Source: Scytonema millei VB511283
Lineage (GTDB): Bacteria; Cyanobacteriota; Cyanobacteriia; Cyanobacteriales; Chroococcidiopsidaceae
Direction: 5' to 3'
NCBI RefSeq assembly: GCF_000817735.3
Contig: NZ_JTJC03000005.1
Coordinates: 124,001 to 188,000 of the forward strand
Length of the DNA stretch: 64,000 nt
Each line of letters begins with the position of its first letter. Within the stretch, counting starts at the first letter, position 1. The position numbers and the translations under genes were made by a program. This document shows positions 1 through 9,448 of this stretch, piece after piece. Below the pieces are notes generated by a model. The model was not told where the DNA came from. It saw only the letters and a program-made list of their open reading frames with translations, and did not search any database.

Positions 1-1811
1 GTATCCTGGCTGGAGATCACCTCAAATCTGCTTCCGATCTGGGCGTACCCCTAATTGGCGTAGGATTGTTGTATCGTCAAGGCTATTTCCGGCAGCGACT
101 TAACCGCAGCGGTTGGCAGGAAGATTACTACATCGACAATGTTTTCCAGCAAATGCCGCTGGAATTGATGCTGAACGAGCGGGGAGAAGCCCTGACGATC
201 GAACTGCAAGTTAGACAGCGGATGGTCAAAATCCAAGTTTGGCGGGCGCAAGTGGGTAGGGTGAGTCTCTACTTACTGGATACAGACCGTGAAGACAACG
301 ACCCGATCGATCGCTGGCTCACAGGACACCTCTACGGGGGCAACCAAGACACGCGGATCGCCCAAGAGGTGGTTTTAGGTATTGGCGGAGTCAAGGCGCT
401 TACAGCCTTGGGAATTCAGCCCTCAATTCACCACTTGAACGAGGGACACGCTGCGTTTTGCACCCTAGAGATTGCTTGGCAAGAAATGGAGCGGACGGGC
501 AAACCTTTTTACGATGTGGAAGCGAGCGTACGCAATCGCTGCGTCTTTACCACTCATACCCCCGTACCCGCCGGACACGATGTCTTCTCGCCCGATTTGA
601 TGGACTCGCATTTTGCGCAATATTGGACGCAGTTGCGGCTGTCGCGAGAGCAGTTTTTAGCCTTGGGTGCGAAAAGACTGGGCGATCCTTGGGAGCCTTT
701 TGGCATGACTGTCTTAGCCCTGCGGATGTGTCGCGCTGCTAATGGGGTGAGCGAATTGCATGGCAGAGTTTCGCGGCAGATGTGGACTGCTTTGTATCCC
801 GATCGCCCCGAAGACCGCGTACCCATCGGTCACATCACCAACGGCGTTCACGCCCCAACGTGGACGGCTCCGTTGATGGCTGACCTTTACACTCAGTATT
901 TGGGTGCAGACTGGCAGACGCGGGCGATCGATCCGGCAATGTGGGCAGATGTCGATCGCATTCCCGATGCGGAATTATGGCAGCGACATCAAGTTTTGAA
1001 AGAGCGCTTGATTGCCTTTACCCGTTACAGAATCAAAAAAGCGAGAACGGATCGGGGTGAAGTTGGCGATCGGATTCATGCTGCCGATCTGTTGCTCGAT
1101 CCCAATGCTCTCACGATTGGTTTTGCCCGTCGCTTCTCCCAATACAAACGGGGTAATTTGTTGCTACGGGATGCAGAAAGAGCGTTGAAAATCTTTGGTA
1201 ATGCTCAACGTCCAGTGCAAATTGTCTTTGCTGGTAAAGCTCACCCCGCCGATGAGGAAGGCAAGCGGATCATCCAAAAATTGATGGAGTGGTGTCAGCA
1301 CTCAGCAATTCAGCATCGAGTGGCGTTTATTGAAGACTACGACATTTACGTAGCACAGAAGTTAGTGCAAGGCGTGGATGTTTGGTTGAATAATCCCCGT
1401 CGTCCCCTAGAGGCTTCCGGTACGAGCGGACAAAAAGTCTGTTTTAATGGCGGGATCAACTGTAGCGTCCTCGATGGTTGGTGGTGCGAGGGCTATCAAG
1501 TTGGGATGGATGGCAAGGGAATCAACGGTTGGGCGATCGGTGAAGATGCTCATACGAGCAATCAAGAGTTGCAGGATCGAATCGATTCTGAATCCCTCTA
1601 CAAGTTATTGGAAGAGGAGATCGCACCTCTATACTACGATCGCGACAACAACGGCATTCCGCACCGCTGGATTCAAATGATGAAGGCATCGATTAAGACG
1701 AACGCACCTCTGTTTAATACGGATCGGATGATCGCCGATTACGTGACGCGCATCTATGCTCCTGGCTGTTCGACAATCTCTACACCAAGTTTGGCTCAAG
1801 TGATTGTCTAA
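1..1811 (+). CDS. glgP: Alpha-glucan (glycogen) phosphorylase, 5' end outside window
   Basis: This is the 3' part of an alpha-glucan phosphorylase, which releases glucose-1-phosphate from glycogen or maltodextrins. The frame is already open at base 3 (ILAGDHLKSASDLGVPL), so the TTG at 66 is not the real start and the N-terminus, expected to carry DUF3417, is outside the window. About 600 residues are visible. HLNEGHAAF near base 430 and EASGTSGQKV near base 1410 are typical of GT35 enzymes of the DUF3417 type. The Lys encoded at 1434-1436 should bind pyridoxal phosphate (family knowledge). The C-terminus is intact. The gene converges with treY across a cluster of palindromic repeats. It opens a run of glycogen and trehalose genes, which supports a role in mobilising storage glucan. 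Confidence 0.93.
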   Translation, partial: ILAGDHLKSASDLGVPLIGVGLLYRQGYFRQRLNRSGWQEDYYIDNVFQQMPLELMLNERGEALTIELQVRQRMVKIQVWRAQVGRVSLYLLDTDREDNDPIDRWLTGHLYGGNQDTRIAQEVVLGIGGVKALTALGIQPSIHHLNEGHAAFCTLEIAWQEMERTGKPFYDVEASVRNRCVFTTHTPVPAGHDVFSPDLMDSHFAQYWTQLRLSREQFLALGAKRLGDPWEPFGMTVLALRMCRAANGVSELHGRVSRQMWTALYPDRPEDRVPIGHITNGVHAPTWTAPLMADLYTQYLGADWQTRAIDPAMWADVDRIPDAELWQRHQVLKERLIAFTRYRIKKARTDRGEVGDRIHAADLLLDPNALTIGFARRFSQYKRGNLLLRDAERALKIFGNAQRPVQIVFAGKAHPADEEGKRIIQKLMEWCQHSAIQHRVAFIEDYDIYVAQKLVQGVDVWLNNPRRPLEASGTSGQKVCFNGGINCSVLDGWWCEGYQVGMDGKGINGWAIGEDAHTSNQELQDRIDSESLYKLLEEEIAPLYYDRDNNGIPHRWIQMMKASIKTNAPLFNTDRMIADYVTRIYAPGCSTISTPSLAQVIV

Positions 1812-1816
1812 TTCGA

Positions 1817-1979
1817 TTGGAGATCCCCCAACCCCCTTCACAAGGGGGCTTTCTGTTGGAGATCCCCCAACCCCCTTCACAAGGGGGCTTTCTGTTGGAG
1901 ATCCCCAACCCCCTTCACAAGGGGGCTTTCTGTTGGGGGTTCATTTCCCCCCTTTTTAAGGGGGGCTAGGGGGGATCTA
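1817..1979. repeat. Three tandem copies of a CCCCCTT/AAGGGGG palindromic repeat
   Basis: Units of 38-39 bp begin at 1817, 1856 and 1894. Each contains GATCCCCCAACCCCC, then TTCACAAGGGGGCTTTCTG, and so forms a CCCCCTT/AAGGGGG hairpin. A degenerate CCCCCC/GGGGGG copy follows to 1979. The cluster lies between the convergent glgP and treY genes and could act as a bidirectional terminator. The same family recurs near 20985, 22445 and 41500. Confidence 0.85.
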
Positions 1980-2009
1980 GTCTTAAGGTTCTCCCCTAGA
2001 GAATGACAG

Positions 2010-4805
2010 TTATTTCTGTCCAATTAACAGCGCTACGGGAAACTCTTTCAACGTGTCAGCAACTAGCAACTTTCCATCAGTTTGAATATTTTGATGAGTC
2101 ATTGTATCCTCCCACTTTGAAGCTGTTTCGGCAGGTAGTTGGATATAGGTATCTTGCCAAACTTCGCCAAATGGATACTCACCTGGTTGAATTAAACTCG
2201 TTAAGAAACGAGGGGCGATCGCAATAGCTGTTGTATTTGCAAAACTGCGTGAGAAAGCCACGATATTTTCTTTGTACTTGCCGCTAATTTCTAGAGGTTG
2301 ATATTCTCCTTTTTGAAAAACATCTAGATATTTCGTTCTCGCTTTCAAGATTTGATGAGTTAGAAATAGCTTAATTCTGCCATCTTCTTTTGTAGCTAGA
2401 AGATCGGAAACTAGAGCAGAAATATCAGTACTAATTTTTTCTTTGATTTCCGACAAGTAAGAGTTTCTCTGCTCGAAATCAACTGGACGACGGTTATCGG
2501 GATCGACTAAGCTTAAATCCCATAGTTCCGTTCCTTGGTAAAAGTCGGGAACCCCAGGAGAAACTGATTTTAACAGAGTTTGAGACAGGGAATTAAAGAT
2601 ACCGTAGTAAGAAATCTTCTTTTGAAATGGGAGAAACTCTTTGAGAAATTGATTATTGCCTGAATTATTCAATACTGCTTCGACAAAACTAGTGCAAGCA
2701 TCTTCATAAGTCTGATTTTGCCGCAGCCAAGCAGTGTAGACTTTAGCTTCGCGAATTGCTTTCAGCATATATTCTTTGACGCGATCGCTAAAGCCATTTA
2801 TTTCACTCTCTAAGAATGGATATGCCCCTACTAAAGTTTGATAAAATGCATATTCATCGTTGCGATCGGGAAAAATTGAGTTTTTATGTTGCGTTTTATA
2901 AGAACGATTTAATTCCATCCAACTACTAACTTGTTGCTGCCATTCGTCAGGAATTTCTGACAGAACGTTAATTCTCGCCCTCACATCTTCACCCCGTTTG
3001 GTATCGTGGGTTGAAGTTGCACTCATAGCATGAGTCCATGTCTGATTTCGATGTTGGTTAAAACTATGAAACTCAGCTAAATCCATCCCAAAATGATCTG
3101 GTTCGCCACCTACTTCATTTAAAGAAAGCAAGCGGTAATAGACATATAAAGCTGTATCTTCTACCCCTTTTGCCATCAGCGGTCCCGTATATTGTTGCAT
3201 CCGCATGACAAAATATAACCACTGGTCTTTCTCAGCTTGCGTCAGAGTAGGTTCGTATTCTAATAATAGTAATTTCTCGATAAAATTCAACTCATTTTGT
3301 AATAGAGGTGTGCCATCTTTTGCCGCTTGAATGACTGCTTGAATATACTGTCGATCCTGCTCAGAAATTCCGGCAGCATTGATGTAAGTACAATAAATTG
3401 GAAAACGAGTTAAAACTTCTGCGATCGCACGTTTTAAGCCATTGAGAGTAAAATCATTACCATAACGATATCTACCCGCAATTTTCTTTAGCAAGACACT
3501 CAAGTTATCAATATCACCTGCTAGATTTTTATCGATAATTAAATGCTTTTTCTCAGTTACAACATCAGGAAAACTCGTAATAAATCCGGTTAAATTTCGA
3601 TAAATTTCGTCAAACTTATCTCGATTTGCTTTTTTACAAAAAAGTCCATTCACATAGTTTAGATAATCGTAGCCAGAAGTCCCCTCGATTTGCCAGTAAT
3701 TAGGTATGTCTTCCCCAATTTGCAAAATCTTTTCGACGGTGATATAAGTATCACCTACTTTTTCCCGCAGTCTTTCTAAGTATTGGGTTGGATCGTAAAG
3801 ACCATCGATATGATCGATTCTTAAACCTGTAAACTTGCCTTCGTTAACTAATTTTGCAATGAGTTCGTGAGTATTATTGAAGACTTTGAGTTCTTCTACT
3901 TTGACTGAGATTAATTCGTTAACTGTAAAAAATCTGCGATAATTAATTTCTTCCGCACCGACTTTCCAGTAGGAAAGTCGAAAGAACTGTTCTGAAAGTA
4001 ACTTGTCTAAAAGATTAAAACTTTCAGTATTTCCTGGTTCGCCGTTAAAAACCTTAATATTATCATCGATAAAAGCTTTTACTTCAGGATTGCCTTCATA
4101 CAGTTCCCAAAGCAAGCCTCTAACAAATTCTGTCTGATCTTGTCTTCTTTGTTTACCGACAACATCAGCAGAGATATTCTTAAGAATGTAGAGAATTGCC
4201 AGAAGTTTAACAAAATCTGGATGCCTTCTACCTAGAGTTCTAGCTAATTTACCTAAATTATAGGTCAAGAAAGTCGCATAGGATTCTAGTTTTAATGGCA
4301 AGCTTAGACTGTAATAGTTGACAGTCAAGCCGCTTTGTTCGTACTTAAGTTGAATTTCTCCATTCTCTAACGATTCTCCATAAAAATTTCCTAGCATCGG
4401 TGCTAAGATTGGTTCTTTGTTATCGGTGAAAGGAGCATTCCAAGCAATGTCAAAATATTCTACATAGGCTGAATCAGGTCCATTTTCTAAGACATCCATC
4501 AACCATACATTTTGACTGTCATAAGCCATATGGTTAGGGACGATATCTTGCAACCAACCTAATTGATGCTGTTGAATTTCGGCAATCAAAGCATCAAAAT
4601 CTGCTTCAGTTCCTAGTTCGGGATTGAGTTGAGTTGGATCGACAACATCGTAACCATGAGTACTACCCGTTCTAGCTTTAAATATCGGTGAAGCGTAGAG
4701 ATCGGAAACTCCCAAAGCTGCTAGATATGCGGTAATTTTTTTCGCATCTGCAAATTTAAATTCCGAGTTAAATTGAATCCGGTAAGTAGCTGTGGGAATG
4801 CGCAT
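2010..4805 (-). CDS. treY: Maltooligosyl trehalose synthase (TreY)
   Basis: TreY rearranges the reducing-end alpha-1,4 bond of maltooligosaccharides to alpha,alpha-1,1, making maltooligosyl trehalose for TreZ. I place the start at the ATG ending at 4805 (MRIPTATYRIQFN), giving 931 residues. The frame runs on to 4835, but the extra ten residues are encoded by repeat-like GAGTGAGGGGTGAGGG DNA. GH13 motifs are present: the N-terminal YRIQF strand, GLRIDHIDGL with the likely nucleophile Asp331, YITVEKIL with the acid/base Glu, and THDTKRGEDVRAR near residue 660. The length is usual for the family. It is the last gene of the leftward malQ-glgX-treZ-treY set; the 193-bp gap to treZ contains a GGCGGGTTT palindrome. 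It should act in the cytoplasm on glycogen-derived dextrins. Confidence 0.96.
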   Translation of the reverse strand: MRIPTATYRIQFNSEFKFADAKKITAYLAALGVSDLYASPIFKARTGSTHGYDVVDPTQLNPELGTEADFDALIAEIQQHQLGWLQDIVPNHMAYDSQNVWLMDVLENGPDSAYVEYFDIAWNAPFTDNKEPILAPMLGNFYGESLENGEIQLKYEQSGLTVNYYSLSLPLKLESYATFLTYNLGKLARTLGRRHPDFVKLLAILYILKNISADVVGKQRRQDQTEFVRGLLWELYEGNPEVKAFIDDNIKVFNGEPGNTESFNLLDKLLSEQFFRLSYWKVGAEEINYRRFFTVNELISVKVEELKVFNNTHELIAKLVNEGKFTGLRIDHIDGLYDPTQYLERLREKVGDTYITVEKILQIGEDIPNYWQIEGTSGYDYLNYVNGLFCKKANRDKFDEIYRNLTGFITSFPDVVTEKKHLIIDKNLAGDIDNLSVLLKKIAGRYRYGNDFTLNGLKRAIAEVLTRFPIYCTYINAAGISEQDRQYIQAVIQAAKDGTPLLQNELNFIEKLLLLEYEPTLTQAEKDQWLYFVMRMQQYTGPLMAKGVEDTALYVYYRLLSLNEVGGEPDHFGMDLAEFHSFNQHRNQTWTHAMSATSTHDTKRGEDVRARINVLSEIPDEWQQQVSSWMELNRSYKTQHKNSIFPDRNDEYAFYQTLVGAYPFLESEINGFSDRVKEYMLKAIREAKVYTAWLRQNQTYEDACTSFVEAVLNNSGNNQFLKEFLPFQKKISYYGIFNSLSQTLLKSVSPGVPDFYQGTELWDLSLVDPDNRRPVDFEQRNSYLSEIKEKISTDISALVSDLLATKEDGRIKLFLTHQILKARTKYLDVFQKGEYQPLEISGKYKENIVAFSRSFANTTAIAIAPRFLTSLIQPGEYPFGEVWQDTYIQLPAETASKWEDTMTHQNIQTDGKLLVADTLKEFPVALLIGQK

Positions 4806-4847
4806 GGAAGGAGTGAGGGGTGAGGGATGAGTCAAAAGTCAGAAGTT

Positions 4848-4910
4848 GTAGGGGCGGGTTCACCAGCATACTGCGTAACCAACAGAGATTTTAGGTAAAC
4901 CCGCCCGTAC
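4848..4910. repeat. GTAGGGGCGGGTT/AAACCCGCCC palindromic repeat
   Basis: This 63-bp element starts with GTAGGGGCGGGTT and ends with AAACCCGCCCGTAC, so its ends can pair. It lies between treZ and treY and belongs to the same family as the array beside the RAYT gene at 11.2-12.3 kb. Confidence 0.8.
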
Positions 4911-4998
4911 AGGGGTGAGGGTAAGTTAAAAGTTAGAAGTCAGAAGTCAAAAATTAGTTTCTGACTCATCACAAATAACAAATAACAAATAACCAAAT

Positions 4999-6846
4999 TT
5001 AGCTATTTTCGTAAAGTACAAAGTTGTACGATCGCAGTTTAATTTCTTCGCCTGATGTTAGCTTTTCTGCTGCAATTGTACCGGAACCTTGCCACTTTTC
5101 ATCGGCAGAATCGAGGATTTTTCGCCAATTAGATTGAGCAAATTCTGGTTTGAAACTAACATCATTTTGGTTGAAGTTCATCAGACACAGTATTTGGCTG
5201 TCGTCACTCCATCGCCGCCACCAAACGATCTTTTGTTGTTCGTCTGCGCCTGCTTCGATATTGTTTCTTTCTTTTTTAGTTAAAGCAGGAATAGTGTTAC
5301 GAAGTTGAATGAGATGTTGATACCAAGACCAGATGACTTTGTGTTTACCTTCTTGGCGTTTTTCCCAGTTCATTTTACATGCCAAGAAAGTTTTAGAAGA
5401 TTCTGGATCGGGTGGGTCTCCCACAGCATGAAAGGCAGCAAATTCTTGTTTTCTGCCCTCTCGTACTGCTTTAATTAAGTCTGGATCGGAGTGACTGACA
5501 AAGTAGGTAAAAGGTGCTTCTTCGGCGTATTCTTCGCCCATAAATAGGAGGGGAATATAAGGCGAAAGAATTACTGCACCAGCAGCAAGCTTGAGAGCAT
5601 CAAAAGGAATTAATTTTGATAGTCTTTCTCCTAAAAGTTGGTTGCCAATTTGGTCGTGATTTTGAATGCAGACGACAAATTGAGATAAATCAGTGCGATC
5701 GCTTGCTGAATTACCATGAAATCTCTGACGGTGGGGGGCATATTTCCAGTCGTAAACAAAGGTATCGCGATAAGCTTTTGCTAAGTCTTCGCATTTACCA
5801 AAGTCTTGATAATAGCCGTCACTATCGCCTGTTAATAATGCGTGTAAAGCATGGTGAAAATCATCGCTCCACTGCGCGTCAAGTTCGTATCCACCTACTT
5901 CTTGCGGACGAATAATTTTTGCATCATTTAAATCGCTTTCCGCAATTAAGTAATACTTTCTCCCTTGTTGTTCGGAAAATTCTCGAACTTTTTCGGCTAA
6001 TTCTGCTAAAAAGTGTTTTGCCCCCAGATCGTAAATTGCATGAACTGCATCTAATCGCAATCCGTCGATGTGAAATTCTCGCAGCCAATAAAGGGCATTT
6101 TCGAGAAAAAAGTGGCGCACATTGTGACTGTGGGCATCGTCAAAATTAATCGCGCTACCCCAAGGAGTACGGTAAGTTTGAGTAAAATAAGGCGCGAAAT
6201 TGCTAGTGTAATTACCTTCGGGTCCAAAGTGGTTGTAAACTACATCGAGAATTACCGAAATGCCTTGTTCGTGACAAGCTGCAACGAGTTGTTTTAACTC
6301 TTCAGGAGTCCCGTAAGAATTTTGGACGGCAAACGGGTAAACCCCATCGTAGCCCCAGTTACGATAAGCACAGCTACCATCTGGGGGAATATTGCCAGGA
6401 AATTGAGCGATCGGCATAATTTCGATCGCGTTGACTCCCAACTCTTTTAAGTCTGATAAACGGGGAATTATCGTGGTAAAAGTTCCCTCTGGAGTAAACG
6501 TACCGACATGTAATTCATAAATAATCATCGACTCTAGCGGTACGCCAGCCCAATCGCGATCGTCCCAAGTAAATTCATGGCTAATGACTTGAGAAGGCTT
6601 ATGTACGCCATGCGGTTGAAAATAGGAAGCAGGATCGGGGCGAGTTTCGCCGCCATTTATTTCCAAAAGATATTGCGTACCAGGGGGAATATTATCGGCA
6701 ACAACTTTCCAGTATTCCCCCTCCCGTTCCATCTGCAAAAAGCGATTTTCAGGGGACACAATTTGCACGCCAAGCGACTCGATATTCGGTCCCCAGACAA
6801 TAAATTCACAGCGATCGCCGCCCAAGTAGTTAGCACCAATTTTCAT
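4999..6846 (-). CDS. treZ: Maltooligosyl trehalose trehalohydrolase (TreZ)
   Basis: TreZ cleaves free trehalose from the maltooligosyl trehalose made by TreY. The protein has 615 residues, the normal length. An N-terminal CBM48/E-set region (FIVWGPN, residues 16-21) precedes the GH13 barrel. DGLRLDAVHAI holds the expected nucleophile Asp266, YLIAESDLND the acid/base Glu303, and QNHDQIGNQ the third acid Asp398. The start at MKIGANYLGG is well placed because the CBM48 domain begins directly after it. The upstream gap to glgX (99 bp) is filled with ATTTGTC and AGTGACT short repeats. The next gene in the direction of reading is treY, so the two-step TreY/TreZ pathway is complete. Confidence 0.96.
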   Translation of the reverse strand: MKIGANYLGGDRCEFIVWGPNIESLGVQIVSPENRFLQMEREGEYWKVVADNIPPGTQYLLEINGGETRPDPASYFQPHGVHKPSQVISHEFTWDDRDWAGVPLESMIIYELHVGTFTPEGTFTTIIPRLSDLKELGVNAIEIMPIAQFPGNIPPDGSCAYRNWGYDGVYPFAVQNSYGTPEELKQLVAACHEQGISVILDVVYNHFGPEGNYTSNFAPYFTQTYRTPWGSAINFDDAHSHNVRHFFLENALYWLREFHIDGLRLDAVHAIYDLGAKHFLAELAEKVREFSEQQGRKYYLIAESDLNDAKIIRPQEVGGYELDAQWSDDFHHALHALLTGDSDGYYQDFGKCEDLAKAYRDTFVYDWKYAPHRQRFHGNSASDRTDLSQFVVCIQNHDQIGNQLLGERLSKLIPFDALKLAAGAVILSPYIPLLFMGEEYAEEAPFTYFVSHSDPDLIKAVREGRKQEFAAFHAVGDPPDPESSKTFLACKMNWEKRQEGKHKVIWSWYQHLIQLRNTIPALTKKERNNIEAGADEQQKIVWWRRWSDDSQILCLMNFNQNDVSFKPEFAQSNWRKILDSADEKWQGSGTIAAEKLTSGEEIKLRSYNFVLYENS

Positions 6847-6945
6847 AATTTGTCATTTGTCATTTGTCATTTGTGAGTGACTGGTGGCTAGTGACTAGTG
6901 ACTAGACTCAATTCTAGTCACCAGCCACGAACCACTAGCCTCTGC
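6847..6945. repeat. Short tandem repeats (CATTTGT, CTAGTGA types)
   Basis: The treZ-glgX gap is mostly copies of CATTTGT and of GTGACTAGTGACTAG. These are heptameric-type tandem repeats of the kind known from many cyanobacteria. I see no promoter. Confidence 0.7.
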
Positions 6946-9075
6946 TTAAACCATTTGACGCAACAAAACGAGCGATCGCGCTGTGACTGGAACGGTGCGA
7001 TCGCCTGTATAGATGCGTTCTTCTTGGATAAAACGCGGTTCTTTGGTATCAATAACTAATGCCCACTGATTATCTTGCATTCCTTGTGGCAAGTTGAACT
7101 CAAGAGTTTCATAGTGGGCGTTGAAGAAGATGAGGAAGCTATCGTCGCTGATGCGTTGACCTTGCTTTCCTGGACTGGGAATCATGTTTCCATTCAAGAA
7201 CACGCCCATTGATTTTGCGTATCCTATTTCCCACTGTTCCTGATCCATCTCGCTACCGTCAGGATTGAACCACATGATATCGCTGACACCAGAACCGTGA
7301 ATCGCTTGACCTTGGAACCATTTACGGCGACGAAATACAGGGTGTTGGCGGCGGAAATAAATTAACTCGCGGGTAAAATCTAATAAATCTGTATTGCCCT
7401 GGACTAAATCCCAATTAAACCAAGAAATTTCGCTGTCTTGGCAGTAACCATTGTTGTTTCCATGCTGCGTCCGACCCATTTCGTCACCCCCAAGCATCAT
7501 GGGGATACCTTGGGACAGCATCAGGGTAACGAAGAAGTTCCGCCGCTGGCGTTCCCGTAACTGCAATACTTCTGGGTCGTCTGTCTCGCCTTCTGCGCCG
7601 CAGTTCCAAGACCGATTGTGGCTTTCACCGTCGCGACTTTCTTCGCCGTTGGCTTCGTTGTGTTTCTCGTTATAGCTGACGAGATCGTTGAGCGTAAAAC
7701 CATCGTGGGCGGTGATGAAGTTAATGCTAGCATTCGGTCGCCGCCCATTCTCTTGATAGTACAAGTCGGGGCTACCCGTCAGCCGATAAGCAAATTCTCC
7801 TAAAGTGCTGTCTACGCCACGCCAGAAATCTCGTGTCGTGTCGCGATACTTTCCGTTCCACTCCGACCAGAGAACGGGGAAGTTACCAACTTGATAACCA
7901 CCCGTACCGATGTCCCAAGGTTCAGCAATGAGTTTTACATCCGCGATCGTCGGATCTTGGTGGATAATGTCGAAAAATGCTGAGAGTCGATCCACTTCGT
8001 ACAGTTCTCTTGCCAAGGCTGAAGCAAGGTCAAAGCGGAAGCCATCGACGTGCATTTCTGTCACCCAATAGCGCAAGCTATCCATGATCAGCTTCAAAAC
8101 TTGGGCGTGGCGTACGTTGAGGGAGTTACCGCAACCGGTAAAGTCCATGTAGTATCGCGGATCGCCGTCTACCAATCGGTAATAATTGGCGTTGTCAATT
8201 CCCCGCATCGAGAGGGTAGGACCCATATGGTTGCCTTCCCCCGTGTGGTTGTACACTACGTCCAGAATGACTTCAATTCCAGCACGGTGCAGGGCTTTGA
8301 CCATTTCCTTAAACTCTGTCACCTGCTGCCCTAGAGTGCCACTAGAACTATACTCGGAGTGAGGTGCGAAATAATTGATCGAATCGTAGCCCCAGTAATT
8401 CCGCAATCCTTTATCAGCCAGATGTCCTGGGACAGAGAGGAAGTGATGTACGGGCATTAATTCAACTGCGGAAATTCCTAAACGCTGCAAATGCTCGATC
8501 GCGGCTGGGTGTGCCATTCCTGCATAAGTCCCGCGCAGTTCTTCAGGAATATCCGGGTGGAGTTTGGTAAAACCCTTGACGTGAGTTTCGTAAATAATCG
8601 TTTCGTTCCAAGGGGTACGTAGGAGTTTATCGTCTTCCCAGTCGAAGCTTTGATCGACAACGACTGATTTTGGCATCAACGCGGCGCTATCTAAATCGGA
8701 AAACGATAAATCGGCTTCTTCAGACTCCCAAGAGTAGCCGTATAATTCTGGACCATTGCCAACTTCTCCCGCGATCGCTTTTGTGTATGGATCGATCAGT
8801 AGCTTATTGGGGTTAAAGCGATGTCCTTCTTGGGGTGCGTAGGGTCCATGCACTCTATATCCATATCGTTGACCTGGACCTATACCTGGTATGTAGCCGT
8901 GCCAGACGAAATTACTGACTTCTGTTAGCTGTATGCGAGTTTCTTCATCATCGCGATCGAACAAGCATAATTCTACACCTGTGGCATTTTCCGAAAACAA
9001 GGTGAAGTTCGTGCCTTTGCCGTCCCAACAGGAACCCAAAGGATAGACATTACCTGGCCAAAGTGCAACATACAT
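6946..9075 (-). CDS. glgX: Glycogen debranching enzyme GlgX (isoamylase type)
   Basis: GlgX hydrolyses alpha-1,6 branch points and so supplies linear dextrins to phosphorylase, MalQ and TreY. The protein has 709 residues. An N-terminal CBM48 segment (YPLGSCWDGKGTNFTLFSE, residues 11-29) is followed by the GH13_11 barrel. The catalytic residues are visible: Asp349 in DGFRFDLAS, Glu385 in LIAEPWDIG and Asp458 in TAHDGFTLND. The long DSEISWFNWD segment near the C-terminus is typical of GlgX. It lies between malQ upstream and treZ downstream, and its place inside the tre set suggests that glycogen debranching is tied to trehalose formation here. Confidence 0.95.
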   Translation of the reverse strand: MYVALWPGNVYPLGSCWDGKGTNFTLFSENATGVELCLFDRDDEETRIQLTEVSNFVWHGYIPGIGPGQRYGYRVHGPYAPQEGHRFNPNKLLIDPYTKAIAGEVGNGPELYGYSWESEEADLSFSDLDSAALMPKSVVVDQSFDWEDDKLLRTPWNETIIYETHVKGFTKLHPDIPEELRGTYAGMAHPAAIEHLQRLGISAVELMPVHHFLSVPGHLADKGLRNYWGYDSINYFAPHSEYSSSGTLGQQVTEFKEMVKALHRAGIEVILDVVYNHTGEGNHMGPTLSMRGIDNANYYRLVDGDPRYYMDFTGCGNSLNVRHAQVLKLIMDSLRYWVTEMHVDGFRFDLASALARELYEVDRLSAFFDIIHQDPTIADVKLIAEPWDIGTGGYQVGNFPVLWSEWNGKYRDTTRDFWRGVDSTLGEFAYRLTGSPDLYYQENGRRPNASINFITAHDGFTLNDLVSYNEKHNEANGEESRDGESHNRSWNCGAEGETDDPEVLQLRERQRRNFFVTLMLSQGIPMMLGGDEMGRTQHGNNNGYCQDSEISWFNWDLVQGNTDLLDFTRELIYFRRQHPVFRRRKWFQGQAIHGSGVSDIMWFNPDGSEMDQEQWEIGYAKSMGVFLNGNMIPSPGKQGQRISDDSFLIFFNAHYETLEFNLPQGMQDNQWALVIDTKEPRFIQEERIYTGDRTVPVTARSLVLLRQMV

Positions 9076-9448
9076 AGGTTTGGCTGTGTGTCAAGTATTA
9101 AGTGGTGAATGGCGATCGTAGGAAATCTGACTAAAAAGCTTTTCCTACTTTTGGAAGAGTCTATCTCAACACAGTACCGATTCCAAATTTGCTTGGCTAT
9201 CTATCCTAAGCAGGAATCAGTTATCAGTGACCAGTTATCAGTTATCGGTGACTAGTGGCTGGTGGCTAGTGAAGAAAGGGTGTGGGGTGTAAAGATTTTA
9301 CATTTCTTTCTCCGCGGCTCTCCCTCAGCAACCTTGCGCTTCCTCAGATCCCTCAGCCTCCTCAGCTCCCATTCTTCGAGAAGGGCTTCGCCCTACAGCT
9401 CCCTCAGCTCCCTCAGCCCCCTCAGCTCTCTTCTCCCCGACTCCCCAG
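9076..9448. repeat. Gene-free 373 bp with short tandem repeats, malQ-glgX gap
   Basis: Near glgX this gap holds AT-rich sequence that could contain a promoter, though I cannot assign one. From about 9210 it is repeats: CAGTTATCAGTGACCAGTTATC-like units to 9250, then runs of CCCTCAGC and CCTCAGCTCC to about 9430. A small hairpin AGGGCTTCGCCCT sits near 9385. The gap argues against simple tight co-transcription of malQ and glgX. Confidence 0.7.
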